From NCBI GenBank assembly GCA_001780385.1, contig MFGW01000212.1, positions 1,782-8,457 of the forward strand: 6,676 nucleotides of DNA, read 5' to 3'. The notes below the pieces were generated by a model. It was given only the letters and a program-made list of their open reading frames with translations. It was not told the DNA's origin and did not search any database. Positions 1 to 6,363 of this stretch are shown here, one piece after another. This DNA comes from Candidatus Fischerbacteria bacterium RBG_13_37_8 (GTDB taxonomy: Bacteria > Acidobacteriota > HRBIN11 > MFGW01). The position numbers and the translations under genes are program-made. Numbering within the stretch: the stretch's first letter is position 1; each line of letters starts with the position of its first letter.

Positions 1-1079
1 TTAATGGTGATGGCAGATGCATTGACCTCCAGGTGAATTTCTGAACCGTCCTTCCTGTGCTGCACCGTTTCAAAATTATGATGCATACCTTTTTTGAGAA
101 TTTCCTCGATTTGCAGCTTGCCACGGGGTACATTTTTTGAAATTGTTTCCAGTGACATCCCTTCAAATTCTTCTCTTGAATAACCATACATTTCACATGC
201 TCTTGGATTTGCATCAATGATAATTTCATTTTCAGGTAAAAATACGAGGATAGCATCCTGAGCATTATCAAACATACCTTTGTAATATTCCTCCGAAGAC
301 TTCGTTATTTCTTCCATCCGCTTTCGTTCCGTGATATCGCGTATCATTCCCATTGTTTTGATCTTATCTCGTACTTTTATTTCTGTCAGCATCGCTTCTA
401 CAGTTTTTATTTCCTGATATGCAGTAATAATCTTAACTTCAAACCATGGAGGTGTCATTTCGGATTTTTTCTTTGCAGAATTTATGGCCTTTAATAAAAG
501 CTTATCTTCAGGAAGCAAGAAATCTTCAAAGCTTGATTTATTGAGGCGTAATTCCTCTATGGAATATCCAATTAAGTTCTCAAATGCAGGATTGACATAC
601 TCAAATTCTAATTTATCAATTATGCACATTGCTAAGCTGGAATTTTCTATCGCACTGCGAAATTTTTCTAAATCCTCCGCTGGCTCTTTTACTGTTTTTT
701 CCATTGCAACACGTTGCAATGCGATTCCTATTGTCGCTAATAAAGCTACAGGCTGGTAAGGTTTTATAAGATAGCCATATACGCCTGCCTGCGTTGCGTG
801 TGTGAGAAATACTTCGTCGAAAAATGAAGCAATTATTACTGATGGAATATTGCCGCGCTTATAAACATGTCTTGCTAATGCAATACAATCCTTCTTTTGG
901 GGATTATCAGTAACAATTATTAACAGGTCAACAGGAGATTCATTTATTGCAGCCATTGCTTTCTCTACACTATCAGTAAGGAATGATACCTTATAACCTG
1001 ACTGCTGCAACTGTTTTTTTATCTTATCAGCCGTTGCTTCTTCTTCGCATAGAACAAGGATAGTAGCTTTCTCAGTCAT
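1..1079 (-). CDS. Receiver-PAS-PAS sensory/signalling protein, 3' end beyond the window
   Basis: The reading frame is open from ATG at 1079 to the left edge (359 codons plus two bases), so the C-terminal output domain is missing. Residues 1-120 resemble a CheY-like receiver: strand ILVLCEEE (7-14), strand DLLIIV (51-56), and the conserved lysine in YLIKPY (K106). The usual phosphoacceptor position, at the end of the third strand, is V56; D58 lies two residues on. The acidic pocket reads C11-E12-E13. A short charged linker follows. PAS 1 spans about 138-257 (VNPAFENLIGYSIEEL at 162-177; PAC-like RDITERKRMEE at 247-257). PAS 2 starts near 262 (DANPRACEMYGYSREEF at 289-305; HRKDGSEIHLEV at 341-352) and is nearly complete at the edge. 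The start is supported by AAGGAAG (1091-1085) a few bases upstream. Family knowledge suggests a histidine kinase, GGDEF or further PAS module would follow, but this is unseen. The domain calls are firm; the output is unknown. Confidence 0.88.
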   Translation of the reverse strand, partial: MTEKATILVLCEEEATADKIKKQLQQSGYKVSFLTDSVEKAMAAINESPVDLLIIVTDNPQKKDCIALARHVYKRGNIPSVIIASFFDEVFLTHATQAGVYGYLIKPYQPVALLATIGIALQRVAMEKTVKEPAEDLEKFRSAIENSSLAMCIIDKLEFEYVNPAFENLIGYSIEELRLNKSSFEDFLLPEDKLLLKAINSAKKKSEMTPPWFEVKIITAYQEIKTVEAMLTEIKVRDKIKTMGMIRDITERKRMEEITKSSEEYYKGMFDNAQDAILVFLPENEIIIDANPRACEMYGYSREEFEGMSLETISKNVPRGKLQIEEILKKGMHHNFETVQHRKDGSEIHLEVNASAITI

Positions 1080-1127
1080 TACTGCTTCCTTTTTAATATA
1101 TTTTTTCCAGAAATGCGTTGTGTATTA

Positions 1128-1228
1128 GCCACAACAACATAAAATCACTAGATTTCACTGAAGTATTAATTTGAGGTAGCATTTCAAATCCATTTTTGCG
1201 TACTTTCGTGTGTCAGTGATTTTGTGGC
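1128..1228. repeat. Interrupted inverted repeat and small hairpin upstream of the receiver-PAS gene
   Basis: The left arm is GCCACAA (1128-1134) plus AATCACT (1143-1149), separated by 8 extra bases. The right arm is the uninterrupted complement AGTGATTTTGTGGC (1215-1228). The left arm also takes part in a local hairpin, GTTGTG (1117-1122) with CACAAC (1130-1135). Both lie in the 257-bp gap upstream of the receiver-PAS start. They could be an operator or a decayed small element. In an AT-rich spacer this may also be chance, so no function is assigned. Confidence 0.35.
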
Positions 1229-1304
1229 ATTTTATTCATGCTATCTTAATTCTGATTACTGTATATCTACAGCGCTCATTATACGCTATAAGCCTGGTGA
1301 TTAC

Positions 1305-1324
1305 TATATGCTGAATAGCATATA
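1305..1324. repeat. AT-rich hairpin just downstream of the GT4 gene
   Basis: TATATGCT and AGCATATA form a perfect 8-bp stem with a 4-base loop (1313-1316), starting 12 bases past the stop of the glycosyltransferase gene on the minus strand. The stem contains only two G-C pairs and no T run follows in the direction of transcription. It could stabilise the 3' end of the mRNA or be a weak transcription brake, but it is not a convincing intrinsic terminator. Confidence 0.4.
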
Positions 1325-1336
1325 ATTCTCAAGGAA

Positions 1337-2464
1337 TTACTGCAATATACTATTATAATAGGGTATCATTTTATTTACAATATTATCCCAGTTAAAAAGC
1401 TGTGCTTGTTTCAATCCTTTTTCCTGCAAGCTTTGTCGTAATTTATTGTTCGATAATACTTCACAAATCATCTGCTGCATTTCTTCCGTATTATTTGGAT
1501 CTACATATGCTACTGCCTCGTTCCCTATTTCTGGGATAGAAGCTACTTTTGAAGTAATGACCGGCAAACTGCATTGCATGGCTTCTAACACCGGCATCCC
1601 AAATCCTTCATAAAGCGAGGGAAAAAATAGCACATCTGCGCTATTATAGAACAATTCAAGTTCAGGATAACTCAAGGCTCCTAATTGCTTGATTCTATCT
1701 CTGACCTGCTCATTTTTTACTACCTGTAAATCCTTCTCAGTATATCTTTCACCAAGATGATAGAATATCCATTTCTTCCCATTAATTTTTTCGGGCAAGC
1801 TGCTGAGCGTTTCTAATATCCCTTTCACATTCTTATAAAATATATTAAGACCTACTGTTAAAATAATGTACGTGTCATCCGCTACATTTAATTTTTTCCT
1901 GAATAAGTTATTTTGCTCTTCCATCGTTCTTTTGAAAGGGTAAAATGCTGCAAGAGGCATCTTGACGATTCTGCATCGTTGTACTCCCGCAACTGTATAT
2001 AAATCTTTCATAGTGTTTTCTGAATCGGCAAAGATGAGTGTCGCTTTTTTTATGTAGTTCATTGATGATTTAAATATTTTGAGTGCCAGGGGAGGTTTTT
2101 TAATATTTTTAAAATAACCGCCTTCAATTAATAATGGAATTAAATCATGGCAGGTAACAATCACTTTTTTTTCATCCAGATTTTTAATAAATAATGAATT
2201 TGCATGATCTACGATATGATAAATATCGGCTTGAATTTTTCTTACCTGGGAAGGGTAATATACGTACCGGTTGAATAAATCCATTGCTTTTCTTGCAATG
2301 GGTAAAGTATTTGTTATTGTATCAAATTTGAGATTCTTTGGATGATAATCAATAATATCCCACTCTTTGCATTTCTCTCTTAACTTAGCTGAAATGCAAT
2401 CAGCGTAGGCTTTCATGCTTAATTGTTGTTCTTCCTTATAATTTCTGAGAAGCACTAATTTCAT
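1337..2464 (-). CDS. GT4-family glycosyltransferase (GT-B fold)
   Basis: This 375-residue cytoplasmic or membrane-associated enzyme probably moves a sugar from a nucleotide-sugar donor to a growing glycan. The N-terminal acceptor half contains CHDLIPLL (105-112) and ADSENTMKDL (146-155). The C-terminal donor-binding half (about 198-375) has TVGLNIFYKN (203-212, with K211 at the basic position of the usual RKN motif). It also has the diagnostic EX7E motif EGFGMPVLE (E286, E294), preceded by a segment ending NSADVLFFPS. Length is normal for the family. I start at ATG 2464 because AGGA lies six bases upstream. A longer in-frame reading from GTG 2494 would add MSACPPLGIE, encoded almost entirely by the neighbouring repeat arm, and is probably not translated. 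The gene follows an STT3 oligosaccharyltransferase in the same direction, which suggests a role in making its lipid-linked glycan; that is inference. Donor and acceptor cannot be read from sequence. No membrane segment is obvious. Confidence 0.92.
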   Translation of the reverse strand: MKLVLLRNYKEEQQLSMKAYADCISAKLREKCKEWDIIDYHPKNLKFDTITNTLPIARKAMDLFNRYVYYPSQVRKIQADIYHIVDHANSLFIKNLDEKKVIVTCHDLIPLLIEGGYFKNIKKPPLALKIFKSSMNYIKKATLIFADSENTMKDLYTVAGVQRCRIVKMPLAAFYPFKRTMEEQNNLFRKKLNVADDTYIILTVGLNIFYKNVKGILETLSSLPEKINGKKWIFYHLGERYTEKDLQVVKNEQVRDRIKQLGALSYPELELFYNSADVLFFPSLYEGFGMPVLEAMQCSLPVITSKVASIPEIGNEAVAYVDPNNTEEMQQMICEVLSNNKLRQSLQEKGLKQAQLFNWDNIVNKMIPYYNSILQ

Positions 2465-2476
2465 TTCTATTCCTAA

Positions 2477-2660
2477 AGGGGGACAGGCACTCACAAGTTC
2501 ACACCTGACATTGAATATAATCGATTATTATATAATAACAGCTTCTATTAACAAAAGAAACTTTTTGTCAGAAGTGCCTTAACTAATTATAAAAATATAT
2601 AAATAATAATAAAATATACTATTCGATGTTAGGTGTGAACTTGTGAGTGCCTGTCCCCCT
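2477..2660. repeat. 184-bp inverted-repeat element (MITE/REP-like) between STT3 and GT4
   Basis: Arms 2477-2517 and 2620-2660 are reverse complements over 41 bp with only two mismatches. The outermost 30 bp (2477-2506 against 2631-2660) are perfect and begin AGGGGGACAGGCACTC. The 102-bp centre is very AT-rich and contains the palindromes ATAATCGATTAT (2517-2528) and TTATTATATAATAA (2525-2538), but no open frame of note. The right arm encodes the C-terminus of STT3. The left arm ends just before the ribosome binding site of the glycosyltransferase. Size and structure match a non-autonomous miniature inverted-repeat element or REP-type palindrome. No transposase is present and I see no clear target-site duplication. 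If transcribed, the arms would fold into a long hairpin between the two coding regions. Confidence 0.85.
2527..2554 (-). promoter_or_regulatory. Candidate sigma-70 promoter for the GT4 gene, inside the repeat element
   Basis: Reading the minus strand, TTGTTA (2554-2549) and a perfect TATAAT (2532-2527) are separated by 16 bases. This predicts a start near 2520 and a leader of about 56 bases that includes the left repeat arm. The region is so AT-rich that a chance match is possible, and the -35 matches only four of six consensus bases. If real, the element brings a promoter to the glycosyltransferase gene. Confidence 0.4.
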
Positions 2661-4898
2661 ATAAGTGGTGGGGTAAGGGACGATGATGCCGTCACGGAGA
2701 TTGCCTTGCTGTTTGTAAACGAAACTACCGGTATTGGTGGTGATGACAGCTTCGATTTCATAAGGGCTATCTTCGTCGGATGGGGCTCTCAGCATTTCGC
2801 CTTCTACATAGGCATAGATCTTAATTTTTCCAGGGTGAGTTAATTTTCCGTCGAGCATGATTCCCGGTAACTCATATAAGAGCCTGAAATGCTTCAATGC
2901 CTTGGTTGTTACGGCAATGCCATCACGTTGCGGATTTGCACTGCCATACATGACACTTAACCGGAATGCCATGGTGTTGAAAAATTTTGGTTTTGCGCGG
3001 GCCTTAATAGTTTTTTCCCCGTTAATAACTTCTATTCGGTAATCAAAATAGGAATTAATATCCTGGTCTAATAATAGCGGGAACGTTTCAAAGGTGGATG
3101 GTTGTGGTACAAGGACATATTTGCATTGATATTTTTTAAGAATTGCGATTGCTTCATCTTCATCTTCTGCGAGGAAGAATTTTGCCATATCATAGAATCC
3201 CTGCCATGGATTATTGTTGAGGTAAATGAATCCGAAATTATCAGCAAGTGTAGGCATACGGCTGTAAAGGTGAATATAGTGTCCGTAATGCCAGGGCGCG
3301 AGAACACCTACCAATGCACGCTGTGATGCGGTTTCTACAGGCGGTGAATTAATCTCCATTTGTGGCGGACGGGCATCATTTTTCAACCAGGTGAATGCAT
3401 TGTAATACAGGTGCAATGGGGAGTAATTTGGTTTTGCGAAAAGTTTTTTATATGGGCTCAGACACAGGATAAAAGGTATAATGCATACGATAGCGACAGT
3501 GAGATGGGTTTTTCGTTTTATAAAATGCAGGCATGCCATGATAAATAGAGCAGTTACCATGCCGAAGGGAATAGAGAATTCAGCGGAGAATTTTTTCTGG
3601 TTGAGCATCAGGAAACCAAGAAAGATGCTGCATACCGTAGCAGTGCAGTAAAGCTCAATCGGAATTTTAATAGCTCTCAATAATAGAAGAATGAGCGCCA
3701 GCGGAAAGATAAAGATCAGGTAGCTGAAGGAGGTGATGATAGGGGTAAGAGTAAAAAGTTTAGGACCAGCACTTTGCACATGAAAAATCGAACCGCTTTC
3801 GAGGATGGAAGCAAGCCATTTATTTTGTGCTTTCATGTAACTTATGCCCTCGACAAGTGGAGTTACAATGAAGTACAGGAATATTGCCAGAGTGAGCAAT
3901 GTGATAGCGAATTTGAGCAGATGGATTGTTCTATAGTTTTTTGTTCTCAAAACAAGAAAGTAATTCAAAGCAAAGAAGAATAGTGCGATGCAAATTAAAA
4001 CCAGCACGGTAAAGAATGACACGTATTCGAATTTCAAAGCTTTACCGCCTGCTGAATAATATATGAAAGCTAATGGAATAACGAGCGCGGTAGAGATGGT
4101 ATAGATTATTGAGAGTTTGTTCAGAAGCCATATTTTCCTGGTTACGATACTATAGAGAAGCTGTATTAATACAGCAGCAGCGATGTAAATGTAAGAACCG
4201 GGCCATGTCCAGAATAATGCTGCGATTATTAAAGAGACGGTAATAATAATTATAGTGAAACGTGCTTCATTGCTTTTCATAAAGAGAACATGGTTCGCAT
4301 AGAGAAGCATGGCGAAAAGCAACAGCAGGAGGCTGTTATGGTCAATCATTTCGATAGTGGTGACATTCACCTGCGGTGCTGCAATCCCGGTCAATAATAC
4401 TGAAAGGAGCGCGGTAATTTTATTCTGCAATGATTGATATACAAGCAAACCAAGCAAGAACAGTTCAAGCATGCCGAAGAGCCCAGTCATAATACGAGCA
4501 GTTTGCACCACTAAATAATCAGGAGGTGATCCGAGTCCAATGATAAATGAAGGTAAGGCGGAGAGCCAATCATAAAGCGGGGACCAAATGGGGATATCAC
4601 CATGAGGATGAGCCAGTAGTGGATCATAGAGAGGCAACTGCATGCCGTGCTGAGCTATATAGAGGATGCGGCGCGCATGGTAGCAACTGTCCGGGTCACT
4701 GATAAAAATACCATCAGGAGTATGTGCTGTGCCTTCATTATTCAAAAAGGGGATAATGCGAACATATGCTATTATGGCAAACACAGCAAGGAAAAGGAGT
4801 AGTGAAGTGATAAAAGCGTACTTAGAAGGAGATTCTTCCTGTGTTTGTTGCGGCGCAATTTTTTTCTTTCTTTTTTTATCAGTCTTTTTCGCTACCAT
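2619..4898 (-). CDS. STT3/PglB-family oligosaccharyltransferase (GT66)
   Basis: This 759-residue polytopic membrane enzyme should transfer a glycan from a lipid carrier to asparagine in exported proteins, with its active site outside the cytoplasm. A lysine-rich cytosolic tail (1-26) precedes the first membrane helix (about 28-50). The first external loop holds the acidic motif SDPDSCYHARR (D68, D70). A second catalytic-type motif is EMIDHNSL (D186). About a dozen hydrophobic helices run to near residue 480, followed by a soluble C-terminal domain. The WWDYG acceptor-binding motif appears as PWHYGH (535-540), keeping one W and the YG but replacing the aspartate with H537. Length and layout suit the family. 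The start is fixed by an in-frame TGA two codons upstream; there is no Shine-Dalgarno sequence, and a promoter places transcription start at the ATG. The last 13 residues (747-759) come from the repeat element's arm, so the native C-terminus probably ended elsewhere. The family call is firm; activity with the altered motif is uncertain. Confidence 0.88.
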   Translation of the reverse strand: MVAKKTDKKRKKKIAPQQTQEESPSKYAFITSLLLFLAVFAIIAYVRIIPFLNNEGTAHTPDGIFISDPDSCYHARRILYIAQHGMQLPLYDPLLAHPHGDIPIWSPLYDWLSALPSFIIGLGSPPDYLVVQTARIMTGLFGMLELFLLGLLVYQSLQNKITALLSVLLTGIAAPQVNVTTIEMIDHNSLLLLLFAMLLYANHVLFMKSNEARFTIIIITVSLIIAALFWTWPGSYIYIAAAVLIQLLYSIVTRKIWLLNKLSIIYTISTALVIPLAFIYYSAGGKALKFEYVSFFTVLVLICIALFFFALNYFLVLRTKNYRTIHLLKFAITLLTLAIFLYFIVTPLVEGISYMKAQNKWLASILESGSIFHVQSAGPKLFTLTPIITSFSYLIFIFPLALILLLLRAIKIPIELYCTATVCSIFLGFLMLNQKKFSAEFSIPFGMVTALFIMACLHFIKRKTHLTVAIVCIIPFILCLSPYKKLFAKPNYSPLHLYYNAFTWLKNDARPPQMEINSPPVETASQRALVGVLAPWHYGHYIHLYSRMPTLADNFGFIYLNNNPWQGFYDMAKFFLAEDEDEAIAILKKYQCKYVLVPQPSTFETFPLLLDQDINSYFDYRIEVINGEKTIKARAKPKFFNTMAFRLSVMYGSANPQRDGIAVTTKALKHFRLLYELPGIMLDGKLTHPGKIKIYAYVEGEMLRAPSDEDSPYEIEAVITTNTGSFVYKQQGNLRDGIIVPYPTTYRGTGTHKFTPNIE

Positions 4899-4904
4899 TA
4901 TTCA

Positions 4905-4933
4905 ATTGTAGCGCAGCATGAAAGAACGGTCAA
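4905..4933 (-). promoter_or_regulatory. Sigma-70 promoter for the STT3 gene, predicting a leaderless mRNA
   Basis: On the minus strand TTGACC (4933-4928; five of six -35 consensus bases) is followed after exactly 17 bases by TACAAT (4910-4905; five of six -10 bases). With the -10 hexamer at -12 to -7, position +1 falls on the A of the STT3 ATG at 4898. Only TGAATA lies between hexamer and start codon, and no ribosome binding sequence is present. Confidence 0.7.
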
Positions 4934-4940
4934 TAAAAGA

Positions 4941-4964
4941 GGGAATAGGGACTGGGGATTAGGG
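4941..4964 (+). other. Potential G-quadruplex motif in the repeat arm, 7 bp from the STT3 -35 box
   Basis: Four G runs (GGG, GGG, GGGG, GGG) separated by loops of 4, 3 and 4 bases fit the standard G3+N1-7 pattern on the plus strand, which is the template strand for STT3. The run coincides with the left arm of the inverted-repeat element. Folding is predicted only from the pattern. Confidence 0.45.
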
Positions 4965-5158
4965 ACCTTCAAAGAACTTTCTTATTATGTCCTGAAAAGA
5001 GAAGAAGATAAGATAACGGGGACATTTTTTTTGAAAAAATATCGAGAATGCTTTGTGTAAAGCATTTACTTCAGATATTTTTTCATTTTGACTTCTTTGA
5101 GGCTATGATTAGAAAGTTCTTTGAAGGTCCCCAGTCCTCAGTCCCTAATCCCTATTCC
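4942..5158. repeat. 217-bp inverted-repeat element between the phosphatase and STT3 genes
   Basis: The left arm (4942-4982) and right arm (5111-5158) are inverted copies. Outer block: GGAATAGGGA, 10 bp, perfect (4942-4951 with 5149-5158). Inner block: GGGACCTTC followed by AAAGAACTTTCT, 21 bp, perfect (4962-4982 with 5111-5131). Between the blocks the arms diverge and differ in length by 7 bases, but both are built from G-run units such as GGGACTG and GGGATTAGGG. The 128-bp centre contains GGGGACATTTTTTTT (5018-5032) and a nested perfect hairpin. The right arm encodes the last residues and the TAG stop of the phosphatase gene. The sequence differs from the 184-bp element, so this is a separate repeat family or a nested insertion. 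Confidence 0.8.
5033..5084. terminator. Nested hairpin in the element centre; possible terminator after the phosphatase gene
   Basis: GAAAAAATATC (5033-5043) pairs perfectly with GATATTTTTTC (5074-5084), enclosing a second perfect stem AATGCTTT (5047-5054) with AAAGCATT (5059-5066) around loop GTGT. On the minus strand the inner stem is followed after a few bases by a six-T run, about 100 bases beyond the phosphatase stop. A similar T run follows on the plus strand, so termination could act in either direction. The stem is AT-rich, so strength is doubtful. Confidence 0.45.
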
Positions 5159-6359
5159 GTTTAATAGCGAGAACGGTAGCATCATCCTCCCAGTGAGCAC
5201 GGTTACCGAATGTATAGGCATATTGAAACACAAGCTCCACAATTTCCTCGGCGCTGTGTTCTTTATGTTCGAGAATGAATTTTTTCAGACCATCGATACC
5301 CATCATATCTTGCTGACGGTTAGCTCGTTCATAGATACCGTCGCTATAGAGCAGAAGCAGGTCTCCCGGATCAAAACGGGCATATGCACGCTGTAATTCC
5401 ATTTCAGCCATGGCACCAAGAATAAGCCCGGTAGATTGAAGTTCTTCAATGGCAGTATCTTTTACGAGCAGGGGAGGAGGATGTCCTGCATTTGCATAAA
5501 TGATGTTACCGGCTTTTTCAATTTCTGCATAAAAAAGCGAGATGAAGCGTGTCGAAAAAGTACTGCGGTGAATAACGCGGTTGAGTTTTTTCAGTGTATA
5601 GACAATCTTCATTTCTTTTTCCATGCCCATGCGCAGTCCTGTAACTACATCACGTACCAGCAACGATGCTGGCAGGCCATGACCGCTTGCATCACCAATC
5701 ACAACGCCGAATAATTCCTCGTCGAAAAGGTAGTAATCGAACAAGTCTCCGCCTACTATTTCAGCAGGTTGAGAACGCCCTGCTATACTGTAACCTTCTA
5801 TTGAAGGCGGATGTGCTGGCAGAAGACTTTGTTGAATGTATGCAGCTTGTTCTAATTCACCCTGTATTGCTTGCGAGAAAAGCTGGTAATTCAATGCTGT
5901 TCGGATTGCATTAAAGCAGAATTCAATTTCTTCGCGGATCCAGCCGCTTTTCAATTCAAAGACGAATATCCAGCTTTTATCCGGGCTTCGGATACTGAAA
6001 GCTGCCGGGATAGCGTATTCTCTTTCTTTCCCGATACCAATATCAATGCTAAGTGCCGGATTATCGTAAATATAGCTGCCGTGTCTGAGTACTTTTTTAA
6101 CTGCCTCGGATGAACGTGCTACTCTCATTTGCCGCTTATTGCTGAGGTGATTATTGGATATCTTCATCAGAACGAATTCATCTGCTTCTTCTGCATATAT
6201 AATCCCATTTTCAAAACGCAGGTCTTCCCCGAATGTTTTTTCCAATTCAAGCAGAACATAGGGCAGCGCATCATCAATACTCTTCTCCTTAGCGATAGCA
6301 TTGATGAGCAGGTCCATCTTCCTATAAAAATTCTTTGGTTCTATCATATAAATATCCAT
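5145..6359 (-). CDS. SpoIIE/RsbU-type PP2C serine phosphatase with GAF-like N-terminal domain
   Basis: This 404-residue soluble protein should be a metal-dependent phosphoserine/phosphothreonine phosphatase. Relatives such as RsbU dephosphorylate anti-sigma-factor antagonists in partner-switching pathways. Residues about 10-160 look GAF-like (INAIAKEKSIDDALPYVLLE, 19-38) and probably sense a signal. A helical linker (about 161-181) leads into the catalytic domain: GGDLFDYY (D205), VVIGDASGHGLPASLLV (219-235, D223), NAGHPPPLLV (290-299), LLLLYSDGIYERAN (D340) and WEDDATVLAIK (390-400, D392/D393). All expected metal-binding aspartates are present, so it is probably active. A TAG at 6377-6375 blocks upstream extension; M5 at 6347 is an alternative start. 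No Shine-Dalgarno sequence is seen. The final RNRD and the TAG stop are supplied largely by the inverted-repeat arm. No anti-sigma kinase or antagonist lies in the window, so its target is unknown. Confidence 0.93.
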   Translation of the reverse strand: MDIYMIEPKNFYRKMDLLINAIAKEKSIDDALPYVLLELEKTFGEDLRFENGIIYAEEADEFVLMKISNNHLSNKRQMRVARSSEAVKKVLRHGSYIYDNPALSIDIGIGKEREYAIPAAFSIRSPDKSWIFVFELKSGWIREEIEFCFNAIRTALNYQLFSQAIQGELEQAAYIQQSLLPAHPPSIEGYSIAGRSQPAEIVGGDLFDYYLFDEELFGVVIGDASGHGLPASLLVRDVVTGLRMGMEKEMKIVYTLKKLNRVIHRSTFSTRFISLFYAEIEKAGNIIYANAGHPPPLLVKDTAIEELQSTGLILGAMAEMELQRAYARFDPGDLLLLYSDGIYERANRQQDMMGIDGLKKFILEHKEHSAEEIVELVFQYAYTFGNRAHWEDDATVLAIKRNRD

Positions 6360-6363
6360 GTAT

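Noticed and set aside
1..3. TAA on the minus strand at the left edge as the stop of the receiver-PAS gene
   Set aside because: It is out of frame; the last complete codon is ATT at 5-3, so the gene continues past the edge.
484..759. Plus-strand open frame of 91 codons
   Set aside because: It is antisense to the receiver-PAS frame, which has clear domain motifs throughout.
1278..1283. Perfect TATAAT on the minus strand as promoter of the receiver-PAS gene
   Set aside because: No acceptable -35 sequence lies 16-18 bases upstream and it is about 200 bases from the start codon in AT-rich DNA.
1305..1324. Hairpin after GT4 as an intrinsic terminator
   Set aside because: The stem is almost all A-T and no T run follows on the minus strand.
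2477..2660. Full insertion sequence between STT3 and GT4
   Set aside because: The element is only 184 bp, encodes no transposase, and shows no clear flanking duplication.
2643..2843. Plus-strand open frame beginning MSACPPISGG
   Set aside because: It starts inside the repeat arm and otherwise runs antisense through the STT3 gene with no recognisable domain or ribosome binding site.
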